Positions 18,054-26,732 of a stretch of 64,000 nt of DNA are shown piece after piece (positions within the stretch are counted from its first letter, which is position 1; each line of letters opens with the position of its first letter). The stretch is from Bacillus sp. N1-1. Its GTDB lineage: Bacteria; Bacillota; Bacilli; Bacillales; Guptibacillaceae. The notes below the pieces were generated by a model. It ran no database searches. It saw nothing but the letters and a program-made list of their open reading frames with translations, and was not told the origin of the DNA. A program made the position numbers and the translations under genes. The stretch is from positions 3,038,001 through 3,102,000 of the forward strand of contig NZ_CP046564.1 of the NCBI RefSeq assembly GCF_009818105.1, read 5' to 3'.

Positions 18054-18827
18054 TTAGTGTGACTTTTCTGCCATGGTTGCTTCCATCTTGTTAAGATCGA
18101 GATCATGTGCATGATAATTGATCGCTACCTTCTGAACGGGGCGAGTCATTTCCTTAAAAATAGCTGGTAAAACTGAAGTTAAATACGCTTTAAATTTAAT
18201 ATATGATTCACCTGTCGAGCGAACTTGATAAGTGATTGGCACTTCCTTAACTCTAAATCCTTTTCTAACAAGATTTAATGTGAGTACCTGAGCATAGTTG
18301 TAATCATGAATAATTTCACTGTGCTCCATCGCCTGTCTTGTAAAAACCCTCATTCCTGATTGGCCATCATAGATCCACTTTTGTAAAAGGAGTGATTGAA
18401 GAAACGTAAAACAATAATTGCCTAGCCGCCGATGTAATCGCATGCCATCAATCGTTCCTTTAAACCTGGATCCCATCACATAGTCTGCTTCGCAATTAAA
18501 AACCGGTTCGAGTAGGTCAGGTAATTGCCATGCCGGGTATTCATTATCAGCATCAAGCATAACGCCGATATCTGCGCCAAGTTCGACTGAGTGAGAAATT
18601 CCTTTACGAACCGCGGCACCAAGTCCTTGATTTGTATTAAAAGAATAAATGTAGTCTGCACCAGCTGATTTTGAAACTTCTACAGTTCGGTCCGAAGACC
18701 CATCGTCTATCACTAGTACACTTACGCGAACTGTAGGATGAATATCTCTTGGGATTTGTTTGATTACTTCTCCAATAGAGTCTTCTTCGTTGTGTGCAGG
18801 TAAAAAAACAATGACGTGTTGCTTCAT
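18054..18827 (-). CDS. GT2-family (DPM-like) glycosyltransferase
   Basis: A 257-residue family-2 transferase (GT-A fold), soluble or peripheral with no TM helix. It has FLPAHNEEDSIGEVI at the N-terminus, VLVIDDGSSDRTVEV, and the metal-binding MLDADNEYPA (DxD) near residue 95. YDGQSGMRVFTRQAM follows near residue 160. These are typical of enzymes that charge polyprenyl phosphate with a sugar, or of glycolipid transferases. Its start overlaps the stop of the upstream phosphodiesterase gene by 4 bp. It is the last gene of the four-gene operon. The acceptor and sugar cannot be read. Confidence 0.85.
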   Translation of the reverse strand: MKQHVIVFLPAHNEEDSIGEVIKQIPRDIHPTVRVSVLVIDDGSSDRTVEVSKSAGADYIYSFNTNQGLGAAVRKGISHSVELGADIGVMLDADNEYPAWQLPDLLEPVFNCEADYVMGSRFKGTIDGMRLHRRLGNYCFTFLQSLLLQKWIYDGQSGMRVFTRQAMEHSEIIHDYNYAQVLTLNLVRKGFRVKEVPITYQVRSTGESYIKFKAYLTSVLPAIFKEMTRPVQKVAINYHAHDLDLNKMEATMAEKSH

Positions 18828-20287
18828 TTTATTACTTCTTCCTTCCTATCTTGAAAAGCTTCTTCTAAAATCGCTCCCCTACTATGCGATGGAATTGGAG
18901 CTCCAAGTAAATGAGCCACAGTCGGTGCAACGGACGTAAGGCTATGTTTTTCTTCGACAATTTTTCCTTTTGCAATCGATGGGCCATTTAAGAAAAATGG
19001 CACGAACCGTTCCCCTTCATCAAGATGTCCGTGTCCCCCGATTCCATCTGCCTGTCCATGATCCGCGCACACAATCAAAGTTGTGTTTTCCATAAATCCA
19101 TTTTCATGTAGGAAGCGAACATAATCTTCTACTAATTTATCCGCTTCTTCAATTTTTTGAATATAATCATCATACAGTACACCTCTTGCATGTCCTGTTT
19201 GATCGGTACCAATTAGCTGTACCGTAAAGAAGTCAGGGTTTTTATCTAGCATAATCTGACGAGCACCCTCCATAATTTTCGTATCCGCCACATCATTGTT
19301 CATAACAGCCGTTACAGTATCAACATCATCACCCATCGCATCAACAAGATGAGCAATACCAAGAAGCCTTCCTGTCTTTCCAACCTTTCGAAGTGAATCA
19401 AAAATCGTTTCTACTTTTACACCAAGATTCCAAACCATATTGGACTTGATACCGTGCTCAAGTGGATATGTACCTGTCATCATAGAGGAAAAACAAACAA
19501 CAGTACGAGCTGGATAGACCGTTTCCATCTGACTGTATTCTGTCCCATTTTTCTTTAAAGAATCAAGGAATGGTGTGTTCGCTTCCTGAAATCGTTCTTT
19601 CCGCATCCCATCAATCACGATCATAATGACACGCTCATTTGTAGGAGTAGATTTCACTGTTTTTGTGTAATCCGATTTCACTGCTGGTTTCCAGTCAAAC
19701 AGGTAATGATGAAGAATAAAGCTAAACAACCATATTCCTGCATAAAAGAAAGCAAGTGTTGTCCAATCAAACGTACTTCTATTCGTGAGAGAAGTTTCAA
19801 TAACCGCGGTCCAGATCGATAAAATCAACACAAATTTAGGGAGCTGTTCCTGTGCATTACCGCTCGTGGAATCACTATTCTTAAGTACCAACTTCCAGAA
19901 GCGAGTGAAGTTAAGCCAACTTGTTCCTATACGAAGATGATAGTAGAACGTGCCCCAAAAAAAGACAGTAAAGAAAAAATAAAGACCGATCCCCAGCATA
20001 GCCGCTGATAAGGAGAACTGATCAAAAATCAATAAATATCCTACTAAAGGAATCCACAAATAATTTCGTAAAAATAAAGGATAATCATAAACATAATAAA
20101 GTACGAGAAGTGGCAATACAGCAACGAACCCTAGAACAAATGCTCCCCAAAACGCGCCCGAAGTCCACTGCGTAATAAATAATAACAACATCGTCCCCGT
20201 TACAAAAATAGGGGTAAATGGTTTACCTTCATTTAGAAGATTCCAGCATCTAGCTGCTATCTTTTCAAATCCTGAAGCTTGTTTCAT
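18824..20287 (-). CDS. Membrane-bound alkaline-phosphatase-superfamily phosphodiesterase
   Basis: A 487-residue protein with five to six TM helices in the first ~195 residues and a catalytic domain of the nucleotide pyrophosphatase/phosphodiesterase type. The two-metal ligands and nucleophile are visible: Asp226 in MIVIDGMRKE, Thr262 in YPARTVVCFSSMMTG, Asp362 and His366 in GTDQTGH, Asp409-His410 in CADHGQ, and the histidine in GGHGHLD (419 or 421). The site is complete, so an active enzyme is expected. The substrate might be a lipid-linked or envelope phosphodiester. It overlaps its neighbours by 4 bp on both sides. Confidence 0.85.
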   Translation of the reverse strand: MKQASGFEKIAARCWNLLNEGKPFTPIFVTGTMLLLFITQWTSGAFWGAFVLGFVAVLPLLVLYYVYDYPLFLRNYLWIPLVGYLLIFDQFSLSAAMLGIGLYFFFTVFFWGTFYYHLRIGTSWLNFTRFWKLVLKNSDSTSGNAQEQLPKFVLILSIWTAVIETSLTNRSTFDWTTLAFFYAGIWLFSFILHHYLFDWKPAVKSDYTKTVKSTPTNERVIMIVIDGMRKERFQEANTPFLDSLKKNGTEYSQMETVYPARTVVCFSSMMTGTYPLEHGIKSNMVWNLGVKVETIFDSLRKVGKTGRLLGIAHLVDAMGDDVDTVTAVMNNDVADTKIMEGARQIMLDKNPDFFTVQLIGTDQTGHARGVLYDDYIQKIEEADKLVEDYVRFLHENGFMENTTLIVCADHGQADGIGGHGHLDEGERFVPFFLNGPSIAKGKIVEEKHSLTSVAPTVAHLLGAPIPSHSRGAILEEAFQDRKEEVIK

Positions 20288-21225
20288 GATGTTTCTCCTT
20301 TCTTTTTCATAAACGACCTCAACTCCTGAAATCGAAGAGGGTAAAGATAAAAAGCAACTAAACCGGCGACAAAAGAATAAGCATATTTAAAAGCATGAGT
20401 AACAAGCGCAATTGAAAAGGCTTCTTCCCATCCAATACCAACCTGATGAAGTGAGAAGCTCATCACACTTTCATAAGTGACAAAACCACCAGGAGCAAGC
20501 TGGAACACCCCTGACCCAACTGATAAAGCGGTTACCCACATAGCGTCTAAATAGACAAAATGATGGTTAAAGCCAGCAACGGAATAAACGACTATTCCTT
20601 CAGCTATCCAGCTGAGACATGAAATGAGGAAGATAAGAACCATGTAAGGCGAGTTTAATAGTTTCTTCATCATAGCGAACTGTTTATACAAAAAACCCTC
20701 ATTAGTTTTTTTTCTTAAATACAGGATAAGAGTTAATACGCTCAATAAAAAGAGAGTTAGCATACCTAATAAAAACGTTGTCCTAACCGTAATCCCAAAA
20801 AGTTCTGCACCAATCATGGCAAAAACACCAAGCCAGAAAAGATCAATCGCACGTAGAATGACGACGGATTGAATAGAAGTTGTCCACTGTCCTTTTTGTT
20901 TATGCGCAAGAACCCCCATTCGTACAGCTTCTCCTCCCTTAAATGGTAAAAGGTGGTTAAAAAACAAGCTGTAAAAGATTCCTGCCAAATAAACTCTCAT
21001 GGAAATGGTCCTGTCAACAAGTAACCTCCAACACCAACTTCGTAATATAAAAGAGCACGTATACCCGATAACCATTGCAAACAAGAGGCCCGGGTTGCTG
21101 ATTAACTCTTTAGTAAGGGTGGTTAGGGTAGTAACATTAAATTCATTTAACAGTAGAAATGCAAAGAGAGAAATTAGTAACAAGCCAATTACCCATTTTA
21201 TAATTCGTGATAGCTTTTTGCCCAT
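20284..21225 (-). CDS. UPF0104 / lysylphosphatidylglycerol-synthase TM-region family protein
   Basis: A 313-residue integral membrane protein with about eight helices. Family marks are SFILRSWCWRLLV, FYSLFFNHLLPFKGGEAVRMGVL near residue 90, and APGGFVTYE near residue 245. It corresponds to the flippase-like half of MprF without the tRNA-dependent lysyl transferase. Such proteins often accompany glycosyltransferases and are thought to move or bind glycolipids (for example AglD in archaea). It starts inside the 3' end of the epimerase gene (28-bp overlap) and overlaps the phosphodiesterase by 4 bp. Confidence 0.85.
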   Translation of the reverse strand: MGKKLSRIIKWVIGLLLISLFAFLLLNEFNVTTLTTLTKELISNPGLLFAMVIGYTCSFILRSWCWRLLVDRTISMRVYLAGIFYSLFFNHLLPFKGGEAVRMGVLAHKQKGQWTTSIQSVVILRAIDLFWLGVFAMIGAELFGITVRTTFLLGMLTLFLLSVLTLILYLRKKTNEGFLYKQFAMMKKLLNSPYMVLIFLISCLSWIAEGIVVYSVAGFNHHFVYLDAMWVTALSVGSGVFQLAPGGFVTYESVMSFSLHQVGIGWEEAFSIALVTHAFKYAYSFVAGLVAFYLYPLRFQELRSFMKKKGETS

Positions 21226-22145
21226 TCAATTGTCCTTCTTATCCCTTCTTCAAAGGTTACTTCAGGAGAATATCCCAGTTCATTTCGTGCCTTACTAATA
21301 TCTCCCCACGTATGTCGAACATCTCCTCGCCGAAACGTATCTTCTTTCACCTTCGCTCTAGGAAAATACTGAGTAAGCAATTGGATCAACTCTGAGAGAT
21401 GCACAGGTGATCCCGAACCTAAATTATAAACTTCAGATAAACCGTCCTGCTTAAAGGCTAACGTTATGCCCTGAATAATATCATCAATATAAGTGAAATC
21501 TCTTGATTGCTCACGATCATACACGGTGATCTCCTCGCCTTTTATCAACTTCTCAATAAAGAGAGGAATCGCCATGTCTGGACGCCCCCACGGTCCATAT
21601 ACAGTAAAGAATCGCAGTATCGTTAATTTAAAGCCATAGAGCGATTGATAAGCGTGACAAAACGATTCTGCTCCTGCCTTCGCCGCTGCATAAGGTGATT
21701 TCACCTTCCCACTTGCTTGCTCTTCCTTCACTGGACCCTCTTCTCGACTTCCATATACAGAAGAAGATGATCCGAACAAAACATGAGATATACCGGTTTC
21801 ACCCGCTGCACTTAAAACATTAACGACTACTTTGATATCCTGATCGATATAATCTAATGGATTTTTTAATGAATATTGCACTCCAGGAAGGGCAGCAAGA
21901 TGAATCACTTTATCATAAGTGTAGGCTTTGAAATGAGCCAATGTTTGATCAGCATCTAACAAATCAAACCTATGTACACTTATAGGTCCATTTTTCTTAA
22001 TTTCCTCTAAATGTTCTACCTTTCGCTCTACATGATAATATGATGAAAAATGATCAATTAGCGACACGTCATGACCAGCTTTTAAAAGCGTTTTTGCAAG
22101 GCTACTGCCTATAAAACCTGCCCCTCCAGTAATTAATACCTTCAT
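21198..22145 (-). CDS. NAD-dependent nucleotide-sugar epimerase/dehydratase
   Basis: Extended short-chain dehydrogenase of 315 residues acting on a UDP- or dTDP-sugar, probably a 4-epimerase. The Rossmann motif GGAGFIG (residues 7-13) binds NAD. The catalytic triad is a Ser in GSSSSVYG (~127), Tyr152 and Lys156 in SPYAAAK. RFFTVYGPWGRPDMA and RDFTYIDD are standard in UDP-glucose/UDP-glucuronate 4-epimerases. The start at 22145 is chosen over 22172 because GGGAGTG lies 8 nt upstream and the Rossmann fold begins at MKVLITGG. First gene of the four-gene coupled operon; it would supply the sugar donor. Confidence 0.9.
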   Translation of the reverse strand: MKVLITGGAGFIGSSLAKTLLKAGHDVSLIDHFSSYYHVERKVEHLEEIKKNGPISVHRFDLLDADQTLAHFKAYTYDKVIHLAALPGVQYSLKNPLDYIDQDIKVVVNVLSAAGETGISHVLFGSSSSVYGSREEGPVKEEQASGKVKSPYAAAKAGAESFCHAYQSLYGFKLTILRFFTVYGPWGRPDMAIPLFIEKLIKGEEITVYDREQSRDFTYIDDIIQGITLAFKQDGLSEVYNLGSGSPVHLSELIQLLTQYFPRAKVKEDTFRRGDVRHTWGDISKARNELGYSPEVTFEEGIRRTIEWAKSYHEL

Positions 22146-22190
22146 ACTATGCACTCCCGCTATACACTTCAATCTTAAAACTTAATTACA

Positions 22191-22220
22191 AGAGAAATGG
22201 CCGCAATTAGCGGCCATTTC
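22191..22220 (-). terminator. Hairpin after the helical lipoprotein gene
   Basis: GAAATGGCCGC/GCGGCCATTTC, with a weak T-rich tail (TCTCTTG). A likely leaky terminator, which could let some iron-regulated transcription read into the epimerase operon 45 bp further on. Confidence 0.65.
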
Positions 22221-22229
22221 AATCTAAAA

Positions 22230-23432
22230 CTATTCTACTACACTTTCTAGTTTGGTCAAAATTTGTTCACTTAGTTTATTTGCCTCTTCAGCATCGTTAT
22301 TTGACACAGCATCAAACCAACTTTGTGCGTCTTCATACATGGCATTTGTCTCTTCTTCACCTAGTGCTTCCATTAACGGCATTTCGATAGCTTTTAAGAA
22401 AACATTGGCTTCCATAGCAGCTTCTTTTCCTTCAGAAAGATTATTTTCATCTAATTCAGCTACTTTTTCATGATAGCCTTTAATTTTTCCAGCAAATGCT
22501 CTTTCGAACAAGTTTGATACTTCATCCGCTTTAATGGCTTCTGGATCATTGCTAATATCGAATAGCTCGCTTAACTTCTGTGCAGCTTCTTCATCTCCGC
22601 CTGAGAGAGATCCTTTAATAGCTTGATAAAATCCAAGTGCTTCCGTTTGCATAATTTGAAGCTCTTCTGTTTCACCAGAGTTTACGGCTTCTTCAATTTT
22701 CTCAGCATAAGAATTCGCTGCCAAGTAGTAGCTCTTATAAATTGATTTATCAGTTACCTGCTTTGTAACAGCAAAGTTTTCCATATCCCCTTCAGAAAGA
22801 GCGTCTTCCTGTGCTGAAAGACCATTATTGATGTTTTCTACAAGACTAGAATCTCCTTCAAGTTCATAATAGGAGTCGCGTTTTTCTGCAGTAGGAACGA
22901 ATACTTTCTTAGTAAGTAATTTTACTTCTTCAAAATGAAGCATCGCTTCTTCATCTTTTTTCGCGTCCTTCGCATCAATTACCGCTTGTTGAAGAGACTT
23001 TTGTTTCTGATAAAAGTATGACTGTGTGCCTTTATCAATCATTTGTCGCGCAACGTTTTGATCAAGCTCACCTGATTTACCCGCTTGTATACCTGTCGTG
23101 ATAAAGGTATCAAATTCATTATCGATTTCATTCACAGCGCTTTTCAATTCGCTTGAGTAGGTAGATTCAATAAGATCCCAGTCCACTTCTTCGTCTTCTT
23201 TCATTTTGTTCAGCTCATCCAACATCTTTTGATACGCTTCCACTTGCTTTGTAGTAACAGCGTTTTCAATCGTCATATCATTTGATTGAGTTTCAGATGA
23301 TTGTGAAGCGGAATTTGTTTGTTCCTGAGAATTGCTACCTGTATTTGCAGCATTTTCAGAATCATTACCACATGCAGCGAGAACCGTAGCTGCAAGCGTA
23401 ATAGAAGTAAATAGCATAGTTGATTTTTTCAT
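22230..23432 (-). CDS. Fur-controlled helical surface lipoprotein, function unknown
   Basis: A 400-residue lipoprotein. The N-terminal signal ends in the lipobox VLAAC at about residue 20, followed by a low-complexity Ser/Asn/Gln/Thr linker and a long acidic, all-helical region. The two halves (about residues 75-225 and 225-400) have similar spacing of aromatic and acidic positions, which suggests a duplicated helical domain. That is inference. Start at 23432 because of AAAAGGAG and the lipoprotein signal; the longer frame would begin upstream of the promoter. The Fur-box promoter suggests an iron-uptake role, perhaps as the metal-capturing partner that EfeO provides in other systems. No EfeO-type cupredoxin or HXXE motif was seen. 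Confidence 0.75.
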   Translation of the reverse strand: MKKSTMLFTSITLAATVLAACGNDSENAANTGSNSQEQTNSASQSSETQSNDMTIENAVTTKQVEAYQKMLDELNKMKEDEEVDWDLIESTYSSELKSAVNEIDNEFDTFITTGIQAGKSGELDQNVARQMIDKGTQSYFYQKQKSLQQAVIDAKDAKKDEEAMLHFEEVKLLTKKVFVPTAEKRDSYYELEGDSSLVENINNGLSAQEDALSEGDMENFAVTKQVTDKSIYKSYYLAANSYAEKIEEAVNSGETEELQIMQTEALGFYQAIKGSLSGGDEEAAQKLSELFDISNDPEAIKADEVSNLFERAFAGKIKGYHEKVAELDENNLSEGKEAAMEANVFLKAIEMPLMEALGEEETNAMYEDAQSWFDAVSNNDAEEANKLSEQILTKLESVVE

Positions 23433-23472
23433 TATGTAAAACTCCTTTTCGTCAGGTCGTTTATCCATGATG

Positions 23473-23501
23473 ATTATATCGAGAACGATTATCAGTGTCA
23501 A
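23473..23501 (-). promoter_or_regulatory. Consensus promoter with embedded Fur box
   Basis: The minus strand reads TTGACA, 17 bp, TATAAT, a perfect sigma-A promoter. The spacer contains a Fur-like 7-1-7 site, read on the plus strand as CGAGAACGATTATCA (23480-23494), matching 12 of 15 positions of the consensus. The transcript starts about 30 bp before the lipoprotein ATG. Confidence 0.85.
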
Positions 23502-23527
23502 TAGCATTTCTTTTGGAGATCCCACAG

Positions 23528-23566
23528 AAAAAAGCATCCGAATCTGATTTACAGATTCGAATGCTT
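23528..23566 (-). terminator. Terminator of trxA
   Basis: AAAGCATTCGAATCTG/CAGATTCGGATGCTTT stem and T6 run on the minus strand, just after the trxA stop codon. Confidence 0.93.
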
Positions 23567-23579
23567 TGATCATTCTTCC

Positions 23580-23891
23580 TTATTGATGCTTAGAAAGTGT
23601 TTGTGCAAGTGCTTCTTTTGGTTGGAAGCCGACAACTTGGTCAACAACCTCTCCATTTTTGAAAACGAGAAGCGTTGGGATGCTCATTACACCAAATTTG
23701 CTTGCTGTTTCCTGATTTTCATCAACGTCAAGTTTTACTACTTTCACGTCGCTCATTTCAGCGTCAAGCTCTTCTAGTACAGGAGCGATCATTTTACAAG
23801 GGCCACACCATGGTGCCCAGAAGTCTGCAAGAACGAGACCTTCACTTGTTTCTTGTGCAAAACTTTGATCTGTTGCGTGTACGATAGCCAT
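23580..23891 (-). CDS. trxA: Thioredoxin
   Basis: Cytoplasmic dithiol-disulfide oxidoreductase of 103 residues, the usual length. The active site WCGPCK is at about residues 28-33. The cis-proline follows in [13 protein letters not shown], and the buried Asp lies in [26 protein letters not shown] precedes the ATG. It stands alone between its terminator and the region downstream of etfA. The 250 bp upstream hold a possible TATACT -10 (near 24000) and the etfA terminator; nothing else is seen there. Confidence 0.98.
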   Translation of the reverse strand: MAIVHATDQSFAQETSEGLVLADFWAPWCGPCKMIAPVLEELDAEMSDVKVVKLDVDENQETASKFGVMSIPTLLVFKNGEVVDQVVGFQPKEALAQTLSKHQ

Positions 23892-24110
23892 ACTGTATCT
23901 TCCTCCTTAAACATTTATCACTTGAGAATACCAGGTTAAGGCCGGTTGCCTCAGTGTGCTCTGCCATCTTGATATTTCATCAACTGGCACAAAATGAGTA
24001 TATCATTAATCGTCTTTCTGATTCCATTGTTTTGACTTACATTCATTCTTCCCTATCTTTTAGAGAATAAAACGCTCCCACTAAAAACACGATTCTTAAT
24101 TAATTTCATC

Positions 24111-24139
24111 AAAAAAGCGAGCTGTATTAGCTCGCTTTT
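24111..24139 (-). terminator. Terminator of the fadR-fadB-etfBA operon
   Basis: AAAGCGAGCT-AATAC-AGCTCGCTTTTTT on the minus strand, immediately after etfA. Confidence 0.93.
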
Positions 24140-24142
24140 ATC

Positions 24143-25120
24143 TTAGCTTGTTTGTAAAACTTTTTTGAATTCCTGTGTCAGAAGTGGCACCACTTCAAAC
24201 AAATCTCCAACAATTCCATAGTCCGCTACACTGAAAATGCTTGCTTCAGGATCTTTATTAATCGCTACAATTACTTTTGAGTTAGACATACCTGCTAAGT
24301 GTTGGATCGCACCAGAGATTCCACAAGCAATGTAAAGATCTGGCGTTACCACTTTACCTGTTTGCCCAATTTGAAGCGAATAATCACAATAGTCGGCATC
24401 ACAAGCCCCGCGAGATGCCCCTACTGCAGCACCGAGAAGATCTGCAAGTTCCTGAAGTGGTTCAAATCCTTCTTCACTTTTAACGCCTCGACCGCCAGCT
24501 ACAATAACTTTGGCTTCTGAGAGGTCGACACCAGAAGTCGACTTACGAACGACTTCCTTCACAATCGTACGCAGATCTTTGATCTCTACGTTTTCTTCAA
24601 ACACTTCTCCAGATCGTGATTCATCGATCTCAAGAGCAGCAATATTATTAGGACGAATTGTAGCAAGGACAATGCCTTCTTTTACTTTTTTCTTTTCAAA
24701 TGCTTTACCGGAATAGATTGGTCGTGTAAAGATGACTGCTTCTCCATCAAGTTCAATACCAGTAGCATCTGAAATAAGACCAGCATCAAGTTTGCTTGCA
24801 AGACGTGGTGCCAAATCTTTCCCCATAGACGTATGTGGCATTAAAATAGCATCCGGATCGACGCTCTCAACAATCTGCAAAAATGCTTGACCATATCCAT
24901 CACTTGTATAATTTTTTAGTTTTTCATCTTCTACTTTAATGACACGATCCGCTCCGTAGTGAAAGAGTTGATCTGTTAAGGAGCTCACATTTTCTCCAGC
25001 GATGGCTGCAATCACTTCACCACCGGCTGCGATTTCTTTCCCAGCACCAATTGCTTCAAATGAGACATTTCGTAATTCATTATCACGCGCTTCTGCAAAT
25101 ACAAGTACTTTTTTAGCCAT
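24143..25120 (-). CDS. etfA: Electron transfer flavoprotein alpha subunit
   Basis: Takes electrons from acyl-CoA dehydrogenases, with EtfB, and passes them to the respiratory chain. It has 325 residues, the normal size. The C-terminal FAD domain shows GGRGVKSEEGFEPLQELADLL, GASRGACDADY, QIGQTGKVVTPDLYIACGISGAIQHLAGM and INKDPEASIFSVADYGIVGD, all family signatures. It lies 13 bp after etfB and is the last gene of the fatty-acid degradation operon. Nothing unusual. Confidence 0.98.
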   Translation of the reverse strand: MAKKVLVFAEARDNELRNVSFEAIGAGKEIAAGGEVIAAIAGENVSSLTDQLFHYGADRVIKVEDEKLKNYTSDGYGQAFLQIVESVDPDAILMPHTSMGKDLAPRLASKLDAGLISDATGIELDGEAVIFTRPIYSGKAFEKKKVKEGIVLATIRPNNIAALEIDESRSGEVFEENVEIKDLRTIVKEVVRKSTSGVDLSEAKVIVAGGRGVKSEEGFEPLQELADLLGAAVGASRGACDADYCDYSLQIGQTGKVVTPDLYIACGISGAIQHLAGMSNSKVIVAINKDPEASIFSVADYGIVGDLFEVVPLLTQEFKKVLQTS

Positions 25121-25133
25121 GGTTGATCCCCTC

Positions 25134-25904
25134 CTATATAACTTTCGCTTCCTGGCGAAGTAATTTCACTAATTCTTCCACTTGGTCTCCAATTTCACCT
25201 TCAAGCACTTTTCCTGCTTCTTTCTTTGGTGGCAAATAAACTTCGATTGTTTCTGTTTTAGCTTCAATTTCATCCTCATCGACATCAAGATCATCGTAGT
25301 CAATTTCTTCTAGTGGCTTTTTCTTTGCTTTCATAATTCCTGGAAGGGATGGATAACGTGGTTCATTGAGCCCCTGCTGAGCCGTTACGAGTATTGGTAG
25401 CTGCGCTTCAACCACTTCCATATCTCCTTCTACATCGCGTTCCATTGTAGCCGTTGTTCCATCAATATCGAGCTTCGTAATCGTGGTTACGTAAGCGATT
25501 CCAAGTTTTTCAGCAAGACGTGGACCGATTTGACCCGTGCTATTATCGTTTGATACATTTCCGCCAAGAATAATATCGTATTCTTTATCCTCAAAATAAG
25601 CTGCAAGAAGGGCGGTCGTCGTATATTGATCACTTTCATCAAGATCTTCATTGTTAATGAGGACGGCTTTATCTGCGCCCATTGCTAGAGCTGTGCGTAG
25701 CTCTTTTTCAACTTCTTCATCCCCAATGCTAACCACTGTTACTTCTCCACCATGATCGTCGCGTAGCTGAATGGCTTCCTCAATCGCATACTCATCATAT
25801 GGGTTGATGATAAACTCAACGCCTTCTTCGCTAATTTTTCCATTTTCAATCACGATTTTTTCCTCTGTATCGAAAGTTCTTTTCATAATGACATAAATGT
25901 TCAT
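25134..25904 (-). CDS. etfB: Electron transfer flavoprotein beta subunit
   Basis: AMP-binding beta partner of EtfA, 256 residues. It begins MNIYVIMKRTFDTEEKI and carries NPYDEYAIEEAIQLRD, VSIGDEEVEKELRTALAMGAD and ILGGNVSNDNSTGQIGPRLAE. The ETF beta signature (VEAQLPILVTAQQGLNEPRYPSLPGIMKAKKKP) is split here by description only and is intact. The central/C-terminal segment is acidic (DYDDLDVDEDEIEAKTE). Located between the enoyl-CoA hydratase gene (29 bp upstream) and etfA (13 bp downstream). Confidence 0.97.
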   Translation of the reverse strand: MNIYVIMKRTFDTEEKIVIENGKISEEGVEFIINPYDEYAIEEAIQLRDDHGGEVTVVSIGDEEVEKELRTALAMGADKAVLINNEDLDESDQYTTTALLAAYFEDKEYDIILGGNVSNDNSTGQIGPRLAEKLGIAYVTTITKLDIDGTTATMERDVEGDMEVVEAQLPILVTAQQGLNEPRYPSLPGIMKAKKKPLEEIDYDDLDVDEDEIEAKTETIEVYLPPKKEAGKVLEGEIGDQVEELVKLLRQEAKVI

Positions 25905-25933
25905 ATCTTTATCCCTCCCTGAATTAATTTACC

Positions 25934-26707
25934 TTATTTATCTTGAAAGTTTGGCTGACGCTTCTCGATGAACGCTCGAATTCCTTCTTGTCCATCTTCT
26001 GAAGCGAATGCCTTTCCAAAATACTCTCTTTCTTTTTGAACGCCTTCATCAAATTTTTCTGTTTTTGAATAAGTAAGTAGTTTAAGAGCATAGCTTACAG
26101 CTACAGCGCTTTTCTTAGCAATTTTTTCAGCGAATTCTTTCGCTTTTGGTAAAAGGTCTTCCTCACTATATACCTGATTCGCTAAGCCAAGTTCTAATGC
26201 CTCGCGTCCTGAGATGGGTTCACTCGTTAGTAGCATTTCAGTTGCTTTTGCTTTTCCAACTAACGCGGGCAGTCGTTGTGTACCCGCAAATCCAGGGACC
26301 AAACCTAGCTGCAGCTCAGGCAGACCTAGCTTGGCATCTTCTGTTACGAAGCGAATGTGACATGCCATTGCAAGTTCTAGCCCTCCTCCAAGCGCAGCAC
26401 CATGAATAGCAGCAACAATCGGTTTTGATAACGCTTCCATTTTGTCGAATAATTGTTGCCCATAGCTACCCAGATCCGCAAAGCCTTCTTCAGTGCTAAC
26501 CGTTGTAAATTCTTTAATATCAGCACCTGCTGAGAAGAATCTTCCTTCACCAGAAATCAAGATCACCTTTGTATTAGGATCGTCTTCAATTTGAGTGAAT
26601 GCCTCTGACAATTCTCGCAAAACGTCCGAAGCCACAGCGTTAGCTGGAGGACGATTCAACGTAATGTGTGCTACTTTGTTTTCATTCGAAATGTTAATGA
26701 ACTCCAC
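25934..26707 (-). CDS. fadB: Enoyl-CoA hydratase
   Basis: Hydrates 2-enoyl-CoA in beta-oxidation. Crotonase-fold protein of 257 residues. The oxyanion-hole segments are GRFFSAGADIKEF (residues ~58-70) and AAIHGAALGGGLELAMACH (~98-116). The catalytic glutamates follow: one in GGGLELAMAC and one in LGLPELQLGLVPGFAGTQRL. It lies second in the operon after fadR and corresponds to B. subtilis fadB (ysiB). It is expected to be repressed by FadR in the absence of long-chain acyl-CoA. An intercistronic hairpin lies between it and fadR. Confidence 0.95.
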   Translation of the reverse strand: MEFINISNENKVAHITLNRPPANAVASDVLRELSEAFTQIEDDPNTKVILISGEGRFFSAGADIKEFTTVSTEEGFADLGSYGQQLFDKMEALSKPIVAAIHGAALGGGLELAMACHIRFVTEDAKLGLPELQLGLVPGFAGTQRLPALVGKAKATEMLLTSEPISGREALELGLANQVYSEEDLLPKAKEFAEKIAKKSAVAVSYALKLLTYSKTEKFDEGVQKEREYFGKAFASEDGQEGIRAFIEKRQPNFQDK

Positions 26708-26732
26708 TTCTCCACTCCTCTCAGAACTTTAC

